The notes: a model not told the origin generated them from the letters alone. DNA of 64,000 nt from Litoreibacter roseus (GCF_009811795.1 NZ_BLJE01000003.1:186001-250000), one strand, 5' to 3'. Positions 43,779 to 53,197 are shown, counted from the stretch's first letter. Translations and numbers: made by a program.

Positions 43779-46349
43779 ATGCTGGATCACCTGAACTCTG
43801 AGCGGATCACCCAGACGGCTGCAATAAAACGCAGTCTGCACGGCAATCGTGCGAAATGCCTGCAGCGGTTGATCCGACTTGGCATGCCCGTTCCGGAAAC
43901 CGTTGCTTTATCCATTCCGCTGGTTCGGGCCATCGCCGCCGGGCAACGCCCCGATCTGAAGGCAATTCTGGATCAGTTCGGATCCTGGCCCGTGCTGTCC
44001 GTTCGCGCCTCCCCGGTGGAACCGGACTGGGGCGGGCCCAGCACGATGCTGAACATCGGGATGAACCGCGCCAATCAGGCCTTCTTCGCCTCCCGCCTTG
44101 GGGCGGAGGCAGCAGCGGAACTGCATCTGCGCTTTGTCCGGTCCTATGCTGTGGACGTGGCGCGGTTGGACGAGGATATGTTCGAGGACCCGGATCTGAC
44201 CGTCAAACAGGCCTATGATGCCTATGAAGACGAGATGGACGAGGAGTTTCCCCAAGACATCGAGGTCCAACTGCTGGAAGTGCTGAAATCCATGTCCCGC
44301 GCCTGGGAAGGTACAACAGCGCGGCTGCTGCGGTCGTCTAAAGGTGCCCCTGAAGATGCCGGTCTCGGTCTGGTCATTCAGCGCATGGTGCTGGGCTTGG
44401 GCAAAGGCGAAAGCGGCGCCGGGGTCATTCAGTTCATCAACTCGGAGAGCGGAGAGCCGCAGAAGGTCGGGCGCTATATGCGTCAGTCCCAAGGGCGCGA
44501 TGCGCTGGACTACACCAGCGGCGATGATGGGCAGGGACCGCTCTATCTGACCAAGGACAACCGTGGTGGCTCCCTCGAAGAAGAACAGCCAGAGGTGTTC
44601 GCGGAACTTGAGAGAGTTGGGCAGCTCGCGCGCAAAGGTCTGCGCGAGGAAATGCAGATCGAGTTTACGCTGGAAGGTGGCAAGCTGGCCATCATCGATG
44701 CGATCCCTGCACCACGCGGTGCCCGTGGCGACGTGGCTGTCGCGGTGGCCCTTGCGCAGGACGAGATCATTTCAACCGAAGACGCTGTCATGCGTATCGA
44801 ACCGAAAGCCATCAGTGAACTGTTGCACCGGCAGGTCGCGCCGCGCGCGCGCCGCGATGTGATTTCGCGCGGGATCGCAGCCAGCCCCGGTGCAGCGACC
44901 GGCAAGCTGGTCTTTGATGCGTTGGCAGCCCAAGCGGCGGCGTCTCAGGGCGAGGCGTGTATTCTCGTCCGCCGGGAAACCAGCCCCGAAGACATCCGCG
45001 GCATGCATGCGGCCAGCGGCATCCTGACCGAGCGCGGCGGCACGACCAGCCATGCGGCGGTGATCGCCCGTGGCTTGGGATTGCCTTGCGTTGCGGGCGC
45101 ATCCGACCTGACTATCGACAACAAGGGGCGGAAAGTGACCACCCAATCGGGCCGGGTCTTTGCCGAAGGCGACATCATCACGTTAGACGGCACGGCGGGA
45201 GAGGCCTTGGCCGGGGATGTTCCCAAGATCGAGGCAGGCATCGGCGGGCCGTTCGAACAGTTGATGTCCTGGGCCGATGCCGTGCGCGATATCGGAGTGC
45301 GGGCCAATGCGGACACCCCTGAAGACGCCCAGGTCGCGAAGATGTTCGACGCCGAGGGCATTGGTCTGTGTCGGACCGAGCATATGTTCTTCGCTGCAGA
45401 CCGGCTCACTGTGCTGCGTGAGGCCATTTTTGCCGAGAATTCCACAGATCGGAACGCCGCCCTAAAGCGTTTGCGCCCGATGCAACGGGATGATTTCGCA
45501 CTGATTTTCGAGATTATGCGGGATCGGCCCGTGTGCCTGCGCCTCTTTGATCCGCCGCTTCATGAGTTTCTGCCGAACTCCCGCGCGGGCATCCGTGAAT
45601 TGGCCGAGGCCATGGATCTGAGCGCCAATGCCGTGCGCGCCCGGATCGAGCAATTGGCCGAGTTCAACCCCATGTTGGGTATGCGCGGGGTCCGTCTCGG
45701 GATCACGATTCCCGAGATTTACGACATGCAGGTGCGCGCAATCTTCGAGGCCGCGATTCTGGTCAACAGGTCCAAGGGTCCGACTGTTGTACCGGAGATC
45801 ATGATCCCACTGGTTTCTGCCAAGCGGGAAGTCGAACTGGTCAAAACGCGCATTGATGCCGTCGCCGCAGAGGTATCGGCCCAGTCCGGCAAAACCGTTG
45901 AATACAAGTTGGGTGTGATGGTCGAGACACCTCGCGCAGCCTTGCGGGCGGGTGATATCGCGGTTCACGCAAGCTTTCTGAGTTTCGGGACCAATGATAT
46001 GACCCAGATGACCTATGGGCTATCACGCGACGATGCGGGGCGGTTCATGTCGACTTATGTCAATCAGGGTGTCTTTCCCGAAGATCCGTTCCGCGCGCTC
46101 GACCGCGACGGGGTGGGCGAGCTTTTGACCCTTGCCAGTGAGCGGGGCCGTCAGGTGCGCGAGAAGATCACACTGTCGGTCTGCGGCGAGCATGGTGGCG
46201 ATCCGGACAGTATCGAGTTCTGCCGGGAGATTGGCATGAACTATGTCTCGTGTTCGCCCTACCGGGTTCCGGTCGCGCGACTTGCGGCAGCTCAGCTTGC
46301 GATTCGGGCGCCGGAAGATGTCGATGAGGACATTAACTACGAAATTTAA
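43779..46349 (+). CDS. PPDK-like phosphoenolpyruvate-binding protein with divergent N-terminal ATP-grasp region
   Basis: An 856-residue relative of pyruvate phosphate dikinase. The phosphohistidine domain is intact (GGTTSHAAVIARGLGLPC, His at 425), and the PEP-binding TIM barrel is intact (GIGLCRTEHMFF, ERFMSTY-type segment, FGTNDMTQMTYG and VCGEHGGDP with Cys at about 802). The N-terminal 340 residues, which normally bind ATP, are unusual: the usual SMPGMMDTxLN is replaced by the stretch around WGGPSTMLNIG after SVRAS, and the GEDVVAG segment reads QGRDALDY. The overall order of domains is preserved. It may use a different nucleotide, be slower, or work as a PEP-responsive regulator. Follows glyS by 60 bases on the same strand. 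Confidence 0.82.
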   Translation: MLDHLNSERITQTAAIKRSLHGNRAKCLQRLIRLGMPVPETVALSIPLVRAIAAGQRPDLKAILDQFGSWPVLSVRASPVEPDWGGPSTMLNIGMNRANQAFFASRLGAEAAAELHLRFVRSYAVDVARLDEDMFEDPDLTVKQAYDAYEDEMDEEFPQDIEVQLLEVLKSMSRAWEGTTARLLRSSKGAPEDAGLGLVIQRMVLGLGKGESGAGVIQFINSESGEPQKVGRYMRQSQGRDALDYTSGDDGQGPLYLTKDNRGGSLEEEQPEVFAELERVGQLARKGLREEMQIEFTLEGGKLAIIDAIPAPRGARGDVAVAVALAQDEIISTEDAVMRIEPKAISELLHRQVAPRARRDVISRGIAASPGAATGKLVFDALAAQAAASQGEACILVRRETSPEDIRGMHAASGILTERGGTTSHAAVIARGLGLPCVAGASDLTIDNKGRKVTTQSGRVFAEGDIITLDGTAGEALAGDVPKIEAGIGGPFEQLMSWADAVRDIGVRANADTPEDAQVAKMFDAEGIGLCRTEHMFFAADRLTVLREAIFAENSTDRNAALKRLRPMQRDDFALIFEIMRDRPVCLRLFDPPLHEFLPNSRAGIRELAEAMDLSANAVRARIEQLAEFNPMLGMRGVRLGITIPEIYDMQVRAIFEAAILVNRSKGPTVVPEIMIPLVSAKREVELVKTRIDAVAAEVSAQSGKTVEYKLGVMVETPRAALRAGDIAVHASFLSFGTNDMTQMTYGLSRDDAGRFMSTYVNQGVFPEDPFRALDRDGVGELLTLASERGRQVREKITLSVCGEHGGDPDSIEFCREIGMNYVSCSPYRVPVARLAAAQLAIRAPEDVDEDINYEI

Positions 46350-46518
46350 GCTAAATTTGTTCCCATGTGACGACAGAGCACCGTATATGGTGTGTTTGTG
46401 GCCGGACTAGCGACCTTTTGCCCATCGGACTGGACCAACACATCTTCAAGAGCTAACTAACCGCTCGGCGCACAGAATGGTGCGTCGTGGGGGGGCACTT
46501 GCTCCAAGGCAGTTATGA

Positions 46519-47199
46519 ATGTTTGTAAAACGGTTGTTTTCCGTTGCCGTTATCTGTGCGGCATATGTTGGTCTGGTATCTGACGGTGCACGGGCCCAGA
46601 ACTTGTCTTTCGACAAGGTTGTTGGCTCGACGTCGAACCAACCGACAAGCGATATCGACAGCACCATCTTTTCCGTCACCGCATCGGCAAATGCCGGTCT
46701 GTTGACCGCACCATCGGACCATCTTCTTAAGATTGCGTCACCGGTGCGTGGACTGGATGCAAATCTATATAGCAAGCGCGGGCTTGCGTCCTTGCCACGG
46801 GCCACGGGCGACGCCGAATGGGCCTGTCTTGCCGAGGCGCTTTACTTTGAGGCGCGCGGTGAGTCTGTGAAAGGTCAGTTTGCCGTGGCGGAAGTGATCT
46901 TGAATCGTGTGGATGCCTCGCGTTTCCCGGATACGGTGTGTGCCGTGGTCAACCAAGGCACCGGCAGGAAATATCAATGCCAGTTCACATATACCTGTGA
47001 CGGCCGCCCGGAACACATCACTGAGATGAAAGCCTACGAGCGGGTCGGCAAGATCGCCCGGATCATGCTTGATGGCGCAAAACGTACGTTGGCCAAAGGC
47101 GCAACCTACTACCACACGACCGCGGTGCGCCCGAACTGGTCCCGTAAGTTTCCGCGGGTGGCCCGCCACGGCGTTCACCTGTTCTACGTTCAAGGCTAA
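46519..47199 (+). CDS. Cell wall hydrolase, SleB family
   Basis: A 226-residue secreted protein. Residues 1-25 resemble a signal peptide (RLFSVAVICAAYVGLVSDGARA). A linker of about 65 residues, rich in Ser/Thr/Ala, precedes the Hydrolase_2 (SleB) domain: EWACLAEALYFEARGESVKGQ with the catalytic Glu, FAVAEVILNRV, then QFTYTCDGRP and GATYYHTTAVRP. Members are N-acetylglucosaminidases or lytic transglycosylase-like enzymes acting on peptidoglycan. It sits alone, about 170 bases after the PPDK-like gene. Confidence 0.88.
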   Translation: MFVKRLFSVAVICAAYVGLVSDGARAQNLSFDKVVGSTSNQPTSDIDSTIFSVTASANAGLLTAPSDHLLKIASPVRGLDANLYSKRGLASLPRATGDAEWACLAEALYFEARGESVKGQFAVAEVILNRVDASRFPDTVCAVVNQGTGRKYQCQFTYTCDGRPEHITEMKAYERVGKIARIMLDGAKRTLAKGATYYHTTAVRPNWSRKFPRVARHGVHLFYVQG

Positions 47200-47296
47200 T
47201 CGGCCCGCCGTCTCTGACATCAGGCGTGCCGTTTTCGAGGCGACAGCGCATCTGCGCTTTGGTATGCGAAGCCCTGACGACAGAATTGGGGGTCGC

Positions 47297-48232
47297 ATGA
47301 GTTCTGATATACGCCTTGCTTTTGCGCATCCATCCGAGCGCGCGCAAGCGACGTCCGGCCCCGAGTTGCGGGACCGTATCTCCCTCAGAGATCATATTCG
47401 CGAGGTAGATATCGGCGCGTTTCAGTCCGAACGAGGCCAAACGCAGCGAATTTGCTTCAACGTTGTCGTCGAGGTGCATCCCTCGACGTCGGACGGATTT
47501 TCGGCTCTTGATGACGATGTGGACAAGATCCTGTCCTACGACACGATCACCGAGGCGATTGACCGCGAATTGTCCGAAGAACGGCTGAACCTGCTGGAAA
47601 CCCTGGCCGAGCGCGTGGCCGAAGCCATTCTGGGTGAGCGCATGGCGGCACGCGTCTTTGTCCGGATCGAAAAGCTGGATCGTGGGCCCGGCGCGTTGGG
47701 CGTCGAGATCGTGCGCGACAAGGCACAGATCGCGCCCACCGTGGTCGAGGATGTCGTGCAACCCTTGGTCATCTACATGGATGACACCGCGATTTCCCGA
47801 TCCGATGTTTCGGACCTTCTTGATAGGCTGGAGGCCGCAAAGGCGCCACTTATCCTCTGCGTTGGTCCATCGCCGCTTGATCTGCCGCAGGCGGCCCATC
47901 CCGCAGCCCAGCGGCGCATTGATCTTCTGGCGCTGGAACAGAACGCCTGGGTCCTTGCGGGACGGGACAAGCGCTGCGTCGTCGTCGCGACACGAACAGA
48001 GCTGGACTGGGCCATGAAGAATGGCCAGATCAGCGTCTGGGCCCCATCAAAGATCGTGTTGGATGCGACCGAAGGTCCAGAGGTCAGCCATATGGACGGC
48101 CCCGCGCTGGCCCATTGGTTTGCCGGTCTCTTTCACGCCAAGGCCCTGCTGGCGGTTGGATCGCCTGCGGATTGGGCGGGGCCGCAGGTCACTGCAGATG
48201 ATCTTCTGGCGGGCAGCGCGCTGCCGGTTTGA
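47297..48232 (+). CDS. folB: Dihydroneopterin aldolase with extra C-terminal domain
   Basis: A 311-residue protein. Residues about 28-145 are FolB (RISLRDHIREVDIGAFQSERG, QRICFNVVVEV, SYDTITEAIDRELSEERLNLLETLAERVAE with the catalytic Glu, GPGALGVEIVRDK). The remaining 165 residues (VVEDVVQPLVIYMDD onward, with APLILCVGPSPLD, LLALEQNAWVLAGRDKRC and a closing PADWAGPQVTADDLLAG) form a second domain absent from the usual 120-residue enzyme. The ATG at 47297 is preferred over the frame's earlier ATG (47069), which lies inside sleB. Dihydroneopterin aldolase makes hydroxymethyldihydropterin for the folP enzyme encoded next. Confidence 0.85.
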   Translation: MSSDIRLAFAHPSERAQATSGPELRDRISLRDHIREVDIGAFQSERGQTQRICFNVVVEVHPSTSDGFSALDDDVDKILSYDTITEAIDRELSEERLNLLETLAERVAEAILGERMAARVFVRIEKLDRGPGALGVEIVRDKAQIAPTVVEDVVQPLVIYMDDTAISRSDVSDLLDRLEAAKAPLILCVGPSPLDLPQAAHPAAQRRIDLLALEQNAWVLAGRDKRCVVVATRTELDWAMKNGQISVWAPSKIVLDATEGPEVSHMDGPALAHWFAGLFHAKALLAVGSPADWAGPQVTADDLLAGSALPV

Positions 48233-48236
48233 TCCG

Positions 48237-49241
48237 ATGACGTCCTATTTCAGGCCTCTGGTGCAAACGGACGCGGCCCGGCCCGCGGATGCATTGCCGC
48301 TTGCGGGCACATCTTTCTGGTTCACCCATGCAGAACGGCGCTTACGCGGCGCAGTGCCAGAACTTGTACCGGTCTCTGAAATCCCGCCCGATACGCTAGA
48401 GAAGCTGTGCAGCGCGCGCGCGCCTTTGTGTGATCTTTCGATGAAGACACCCCGACTAATGGGGGTTCTCAACGTCACGCCGGATAGCTTCTCAGACGGT
48501 GGCGCGTTCGACAATGCTGACGTGGCCGCCGTCCGCGCCGCAGAGATGGTGGCCGAGGGTGCTGACATTCTCGATATCGGCGGGGAAAGCACGCGGCCCG
48601 GGGCAGACTATGTGACGGAAGAGGACGAGATTGGCAGGATCGCGCCCGTACTCGACGCCCTTTACACCGCCGGGGTTACCACACCGATCTCAATAGACAC
48701 CCGTAAGGCCGGCGTCGCTGAGGCAGCCTTCGCCAAAGGCGCAGCGATCCTGAACGATGTTTCGGCCCTGACCTTTGATCCCGAGATGGCTCAAGTCGCC
48801 GCCAGGCTGGGTGGCCCCGTCTGCCTGATGCACGCGCAAGGGGACCCGGCCACCATGCAGGACGCCCCGCGTTACGACGATGTTCTTCTGGATGTGTTTG
48901 ATTTTCTTGCCGCCCGTATTGATGACGCGGTGGCCGCTGGCGTTGCGCGCGATCGGATCATCCTTGATCCGGGCATCGGGTTCGGCAAGACACAGGCGCA
49001 CAATCTGGCGCTCCTGAAAGGGCTAAGCCTGTTTCATGGTCTCGGGTGTCCGATCCTGTTGGGGGTCTCCCGTAAGGGGTTCATCGGCAAGATCGGGGAC
49101 GAGCCCGATGCGGCCCGCCGCGCGCCCGGGTCTATCGCCGTCGGACTAGAGGCGCTGCGTCAGGGTGTTCAGATCCTGCGGGTCCATGATATAAAGGCCC
49201 ACAAACAGGCGATCGCGCTTTGGCAGGCCCTTCACGGGTAA
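48237..49241 (+). CDS. folP: Dihydropteroate synthase with N-terminal extension
   Basis: FolP, 334 residues, joins para-aminobenzoate to the pterin diphosphate. The barrel motifs are intact: LMGVLNVTPDSFSDGG, DIGGESTRPGA, SIDTRKAGVAE, ILNDVSAL, DPGIGFGKT and LLGVSRKGFIG. The common enzyme has about 15 residues before LMGVLNV; here there are 75 (including FRPLVQTDAARPADALPLAG and FWFTHAERRLRG), a feature also common in Rhodobacteraceae. The ATG at 48237 lies five bases after the folB stop. glmM follows by 41 bases; the three form an operon of folate and cell-wall precursor genes. Confidence 0.93.
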   Translation: MTSYFRPLVQTDAARPADALPLAGTSFWFTHAERRLRGAVPELVPVSEIPPDTLEKLCSARAPLCDLSMKTPRLMGVLNVTPDSFSDGGAFDNADVAAVRAAEMVAEGADILDIGGESTRPGADYVTEEDEIGRIAPVLDALYTAGVTTPISIDTRKAGVAEAAFAKGAAILNDVSALTFDPEMAQVAARLGGPVCLMHAQGDPATMQDAPRYDDVLLDVFDFLAARIDDAVAAGVARDRIILDPGIGFGKTQAHNLALLKGLSLFHGLGCPILLGVSRKGFIGKIGDEPDAARRAPGSIAVGLEALRQGVQILRVHDIKAHKQAIALWQALHG

Positions 49242-49282
49242 ACGCGGTCCAACAACAAAGATCGGGGTAAGAGGGGCAGTCG

Positions 49283-50626
49283 ATGGCACGGAAGCTTTTT
49301 GGCACGGATGGGATTCGCGGCAAGGCGAATGTCTTTCCTATGACGGCGGACATGGCGCTGCGGCTGGGGGCTGCGGCGGGACGCTATTTCCGACGAGATC
49401 GCAGCACGGCACACCGTGTTGTCATCGGCAAGGATACACGGCTGTCGGGGTACATGTTCGAGAATGCACTGACGGCGGGGCTGACCTCGACTGGCATGAA
49501 TGTGCTGCTGCTCAGCCCCGTTCCCACACCCGCGGTAGGGTTCCTGACCCAATCCATGCGGGCCGATCTGGGGATCATGATCTCTGCCAGTCACAACCCC
49601 CACGAGGACAATGGCATCAAGTTCTTCGGCCCCGACGGGTTCAAGCTGAGCGATGAGGCCGAGGCCGAGATCGAGGCCCTGCTCGATACCGGTGTCGAAC
49701 CGGCACAGGCCACCAATATTGGTCGCGCGAAGCATATCTATGACGGCCGCTTCCGCTACAACGAGCGCGTGAAATCAACCTTTCCCCGTGAGATGCGGCT
49801 TGATGGCATGAAGGTCGTCGTCGATTGCGCCAATGGCGCGGCCTATCGCACTGCGCCCGAAGTTCTGTGGGAATTGGGGGCCGACGTCATTCCCGTCGGC
49901 GTCTCACCAGATGGAACGAACATCAACAAGGACTGTGGATCTACACATCCCCGACTCGCGGCGGAAACGATCGTCGCCCACGGCGCTGATGTGGGCATCT
50001 GCCTCGATGGGGATGCGGACCGGGTGATGATCCTCGATGAAACCGGTGCTGTTGCCGATGGGGATCAACTGATGGCACTTCTCGCCGCCCGCTGGGCCGC
50101 AGAGGGCGTGCTAAAAGGCGGCGCGCTCGTGGCGACGGTGATGTCCAACCTCGGTCTTGAGCGCCATCTTGAAGACAATAACCTGCGGTTGGAGCGCACG
50201 CCCGTGGGCGACCGGTACGTGGTCGAGGCCATGCGGAAGGGCGGGTACAACCTTGGGGGCGAACAGTCCGGCCATATCGTGATGACGGACTACGCGACCA
50301 CGGGCGATGGTCTGATCGCAGGCCTTCAGTTTCTGGCGGAGATGGTGCGCAGCGGCAAACCCGCAAGCGCGCTGGTGCAACAGTTTGAACCCTGTCCTCA
50401 GCTTTTGCAGAATGTTCGGTTCGACCTGGGGCAAACCCCACTCGAAAGTGCCAAGGTTCAGTCCGCGATCAAGGACGCCGAAGACCGGTTGAACGGTCAT
50501 GGGCGACTCCTAATCCGCAAATCCGGGACCGAGCCTCTGATCCGTGTGATGGCAGAGTGTGAGGACGAAGATGTTCTGCGGGATGTTGTCAGTTCTGTTG
50601 TTTCTGCCGTCGAGGCTGCTGTCTGA
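49283..50626 (+). CDS. glmM: Phosphoglucosamine mutase
   Basis: GlmM, 447 residues, interconverts glucosamine 6- and 1-phosphate for UDP-N-acetylglucosamine synthesis. The catalytic serine is in [18 protein letters not shown]; the metal-binding loop is DGDADRVM; the sugar loop is GGEQSGHIV; the phosphate loop is [13 protein letters not shown]. Start ATG after a GGGG-rich ribosome site. Its TGA is immediately followed by the TCA of the convergent DMT transporter gene (TGATCA), so the two stops are back to back. Confidence 0.95.
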   Translation: MARKLFGTDGIRGKANVFPMTADMALRLGAAAGRYFRRDRSTAHRVVIGKDTRLSGYMFENALTAGLTSTGMNVLLLSPVPTPAVGFLTQSMRADLGIMISASHNPHEDNGIKFFGPDGFKLSDEAEAEIEALLDTGVEPAQATNIGRAKHIYDGRFRYNERVKSTFPREMRLDGMKVVVDCANGAAYRTAPEVLWELGADVIPVGVSPDGTNINKDCGSTHPRLAAETIVAHGADVGICLDGDADRVMILDETGAVADGDQLMALLAARWAAEGVLKGGALVATVMSNLGLERHLEDNNLRLERTPVGDRYVVEAMRKGGYNLGGEQSGHIVMTDYATTGDGLIAGLQFLAEMVRSGKPASALVQQFEPCPQLLQNVRFDLGQTPLESAKVQSAIKDAEDRLNGHGRLLIRKSGTEPLIRVMAECEDEDVLRDVVSSVVSAVEAAV

Positions 50627-51550
50627 TCAAGGCCTTCTGAACAATCCGGACAACGCGCGGCTCTGGCTGATACCGATGCCGATAAGGATCAACGCGAGGG
50701 CTATAAAAAGCTGGGGGGGAAGCGTTTCATCCATCAGGCTGACGCCCAGAATGACCGACCAGACCGGCACCTGATAGCTGGACAATGACATGAACACCGA
50801 TCCGGCTGTCTTGATGATCCGAACCCGGATGACGGCGGCCAGTGCGGTCGGAAAGATCGCTGCGTACAGCAGGGCTGTCATAGGCGCTGGCGGAATATCC
50901 TGCGGAACGCCTTCGATGATCAGCGCCAGCGGCACCAGAATGACGGCGGCCACGACCAGCGTCGCGCTGGCAAAGGCAATCGGTGGGATCTTAGGCGCTC
51001 GGCGTGTGACGATGGACCCCACCGCATAGGCCATGGCAGCGCCGAAACAGGCCAGCCGTCCCCAAAATGTCAGCGGGCCTGCCGCACCATCCAACGCGCC
51101 CGGGGCCACGAGGATCATCAGACCGACGAAACCTATGCACATACCGATGATCCGGCGTGGTCCAATGCCTTCCTCGGGCGAGAACATATAGACAAGGGGC
51201 AGCACCAACAGAGGGATGCTGCCCATGGCCACACCCGCGAACGCCGACGGCACGTATTGCTGGCCCCAGCACAAAAGCGCGAAGGGCAATGCGACGGAGC
51301 CTGCGCCAACCAACACGACTGACATCCGCGCTTGACGCGAAACGATTGTTCGCAATCCTTGTCCCAGAACTGCGCCAATCGCCAGCAGAAAAACCGCGGC
51401 AATGGATGTCCGTCCGGCGGCCACGGTCCACGGGCCAAATCCCTCCAACGCCAGTTTGACCGACATGAAAGCACCGCCCCAGATCACGCCAAGGAAAAGA
51501 ACCAGAGCCCAGTTCAGCAGGCCGGGATTTTGGGGGGAGGGGGCGGACAT
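50627..51550 (-). CDS. DMT superfamily (EamA) transporter
   Basis: A 307-residue inner-membrane protein with ten hydrophobic helices in two EamA repeats, such as NWALVLFLGVIWGGAFMSVK at the start and VPVWSVILGVSLMDETLPPQLF in the second repeat. The W-G-G-A-F-x-S-V-K pattern is common in RhaT/YdcZ-like exporters. Substrate unknown; not closely similar to the transporter at 30.2 kb. It faces the glmM gene at its 3' end and lies about 130 bases from the small gene at 51685. Confidence 0.86.
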   Translation of the reverse strand: MSAPSPQNPGLLNWALVLFLGVIWGGAFMSVKLALEGFGPWTVAAGRTSIAAVFLLAIGAVLGQGLRTIVSRQARMSVVLVGAGSVALPFALLCWGQQYVPSAFAGVAMGSIPLLVLPLVYMFSPEEGIGPRRIIGMCIGFVGLMILVAPGALDGAAGPLTFWGRLACFGAAMAYAVGSIVTRRAPKIPPIAFASATLVVAAVILVPLALIIEGVPQDIPPAPMTALLYAAIFPTALAAVIRVRIIKTAGSVFMSLSSYQVPVWSVILGVSLMDETLPPQLFIALALILIGIGISQSRALSGLFRRP

Positions 51551-51684
51551 TTCAAACGACTAGCCTGTTTGTCCAACGGTGGCGAGGGTCGCGTGCTGCA
51601 TTGTCGTCAAAGACAGAACGTCGCGGTCCCGGAACTGCCGATCACCGCGGACGTTGACGAGCACACATCAGGAGGAATTTTGAA

Positions 51685-51855
51685 ATGGACGTTGCAAATT
51701 TTGGAATAATTCTCGCCGCAATAACAATCTGTGCGGTGATCGCATTCGCGCTGGCCAGCCGCGCCAAAGTCAAGAGCCGTATGGCGAATGAGGACGCACC
51801 CAAGTCGACACTTGCCAGTGACAAACGCTCGGATGGCAAGCCCGCTGACGCCTGA
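51685..51855 (+). CDS. Small membrane protein of 56 residues
   Basis: A short frame that reads MDVANFGIILAAITICAV and continues IAFALASRAKVKSR, then a hydrophilic tail SDKRSDGKPADA. It has a consensus ribosome site (AGGAGG, nine bases before the ATG). One hydrophobic helix of about 20 residues followed by a positively charged stop suggests a single-pass membrane protein with its tail in the cytoplasm. It lies between two divergent-to-convergent genes and is not coding in any other frame. Function unknown; a similar small gene often sits near opgC-type acyltransferases in Rhodobacteraceae, but I could not verify that here. Confidence 0.6.
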   Translation: MDVANFGIILAAITICAVIAFALASRAKVKSRMANEDAPKSTLASDKRSDGKPADA

Positions 51856-51864
51856 GCCGCGTCT

Positions 51865-53094
51865 CTACCCACGCCCTAGGTCGAATCCGCGCGAACCGTG
51901 GCCGCGACCCAGCCAAGCTGGCGCAAGCAGGCGCCAGCCGCTCGACCTCCAACCTTTGGTCAGAGCTGCAACGCCTACAGCAAGCATGGCAGATGCCACA
52001 AGAATACCGAACGACACGGCTTCGGGAAGCGGGACCACAACCTGAGACTTCACAAGAAAGACGAACATCGTATTGGTCGCAAAGACCTGAATGGACGCTT
52101 GTCCGACCAACACCAGCAACCGGGAAGTCAGTATATCTGATAGCCATCGCGCACTTTGCCGCATCACGTTGCTGGGTTGGCTCTGTCCACAAGACAACAG
52201 CCACGTAAAGAACATCCCATAAGACAGCACCCCGACAAGAAACGCGGGCGCAACCTGTCGTTTGTCAAACGGACCTTGGAACAGTTTCCACAGCGTCGTG
52301 CCACGCTCGGTGAACAACGGCAGGGCGAGGCGGGTCAAAAGCATAAAGCCGATGAAAAATGCACTGGCGTAGAAAAGGTGCTTTCCCGTTCTGGTGTTCA
52401 GGAACCCAAACGGATTTTCACCCAACTGCGTCATTGATCCCAAGGCGAACGGCACCAGAAACATCAATTGCCAGCCGTAGAAGCTGAAGGACGCCCTGAG
52501 CCATTCCCCACCAAAGAGCGCTGCCACCAATTGCTCCATTTCGTAGTCGAAAATGCTGGCGAAGGTAGAGTTCTGCGTCAAGCACCACGCGGCAACACTA
52601 AGGGCAATCAAAACAGATGGCGAATGTCTCAGGCAGATCCACAATGCGGGAAAGGCCAGACACAGGAACCAGAAATACATCACCAGAACGTTGAAGTAGT
52701 CCTGGGGCAGCAGGAAAGTGGCTGCCAGAAGGGGCGCTATGACAGGCCTTGCACCCAGCATCCCCATATCAGCGCCCTCCTTGGCGATGCTGATCATCGC
52801 GACGGTGAAGATCACGCTGGCCACATGCCAGAAGGTCAGGATCCGAAGCCGTTTGCCAAGGAACCGGAACCCACCGGACATGCCATGGCGCAGCGCCACG
52901 CGCGTGCCAATCAGCCCGACCACAAAGCCGGAGATAACGACGAAACCCGCCGCCGGATCAACCCACATCAGAGCATTGTAATTGATCCGTCCAAGGGTGC
53001 TGTCGACCACATATTGAACGTGGGTATAGGCGACCAAAAGCAAGCAAAGCCCGCGGAAGCCATCGATTTCTAGAATTCGGGTGTCTTTCTGCAT
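51865..53094 (-). CDS. OpgC domain acyltransferase
   Basis: A 409-residue integral membrane protein of the OpgC/acyltransferase-3 related family. It opens with RILEIDGFRGLCLLLVAYTHV, where the Asp-Gly-Phe-Arg-Gly and the His after the first helix are the hallmark, followed by about ten membrane segments, a loop RHGMSGGFRFLGKRLRILTFWH, and a C-terminal arginine-rich tail (KGWRSSGWRLLAPAWLGRGHG). OpgC modifies osmoregulated periplasmic glucans with succinyl groups; related proteins act on other polysaccharides. No glucan synthesis gene is next to it. The 90 bases upstream are A/T-rich and could hold its promoter. Confidence 0.85.
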   Translation of the reverse strand: MQKDTRILEIDGFRGLCLLLVAYTHVQYVVDSTLGRINYNALMWVDPAAGFVVISGFVVGLIGTRVALRHGMSGGFRFLGKRLRILTFWHVASVIFTVAMISIAKEGADMGMLGARPVIAPLLAATFLLPQDYFNVLVMYFWFLCLAFPALWICLRHSPSVLIALSVAAWCLTQNSTFASIFDYEMEQLVAALFGGEWLRASFSFYGWQLMFLVPFALGSMTQLGENPFGFLNTRTGKHLFYASAFFIGFMLLTRLALPLFTERGTTLWKLFQGPFDKRQVAPAFLVGVLSYGMFFTWLLSCGQSQPSNVMRQSARWLSDILTSRLLVLVGQASIQVFATNTMFVFLVKSQVVVPLPEAVSFGILVASAMLAVGVAALTKGWRSSGWRLLAPAWLGRGHGSRGFDLGRG

Positions 53095-53167
53095 GGCGCA
53101 CAGAAAGCCGGGGTATAGTTAAAAATTGGATAATAAAAATCAGTGCGGATGAGTACACATGGCACGA

Positions 53168-53197
53168 CCTGCGCAGACTTTAGCTTTTCCGCGCAGG
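53168..53197. repeat. Inverted repeat between ilvC and the OpgC gene
   Basis: A seven-base inverted repeat, CCTGCGC at 53168-53174 and GCGCAGG at 53191-53197, with a 16-base A/T-rich loop, lies 15 bases beyond the ilvC stop. No T-run follows on the ilvC (minus) side, so it is not a clear intrinsic terminator, though it may stabilise or end the ilvC transcript. Confidence 0.5.

Noticed and set aside
52468-53073. A 201-codon plus-strand frame within the OpgC gene
   Set aside because: It is the antisense of membrane helices, giving an artificial hydrophilic protein rich in Gln, His and Lys, with no ribosome site or homology pattern.
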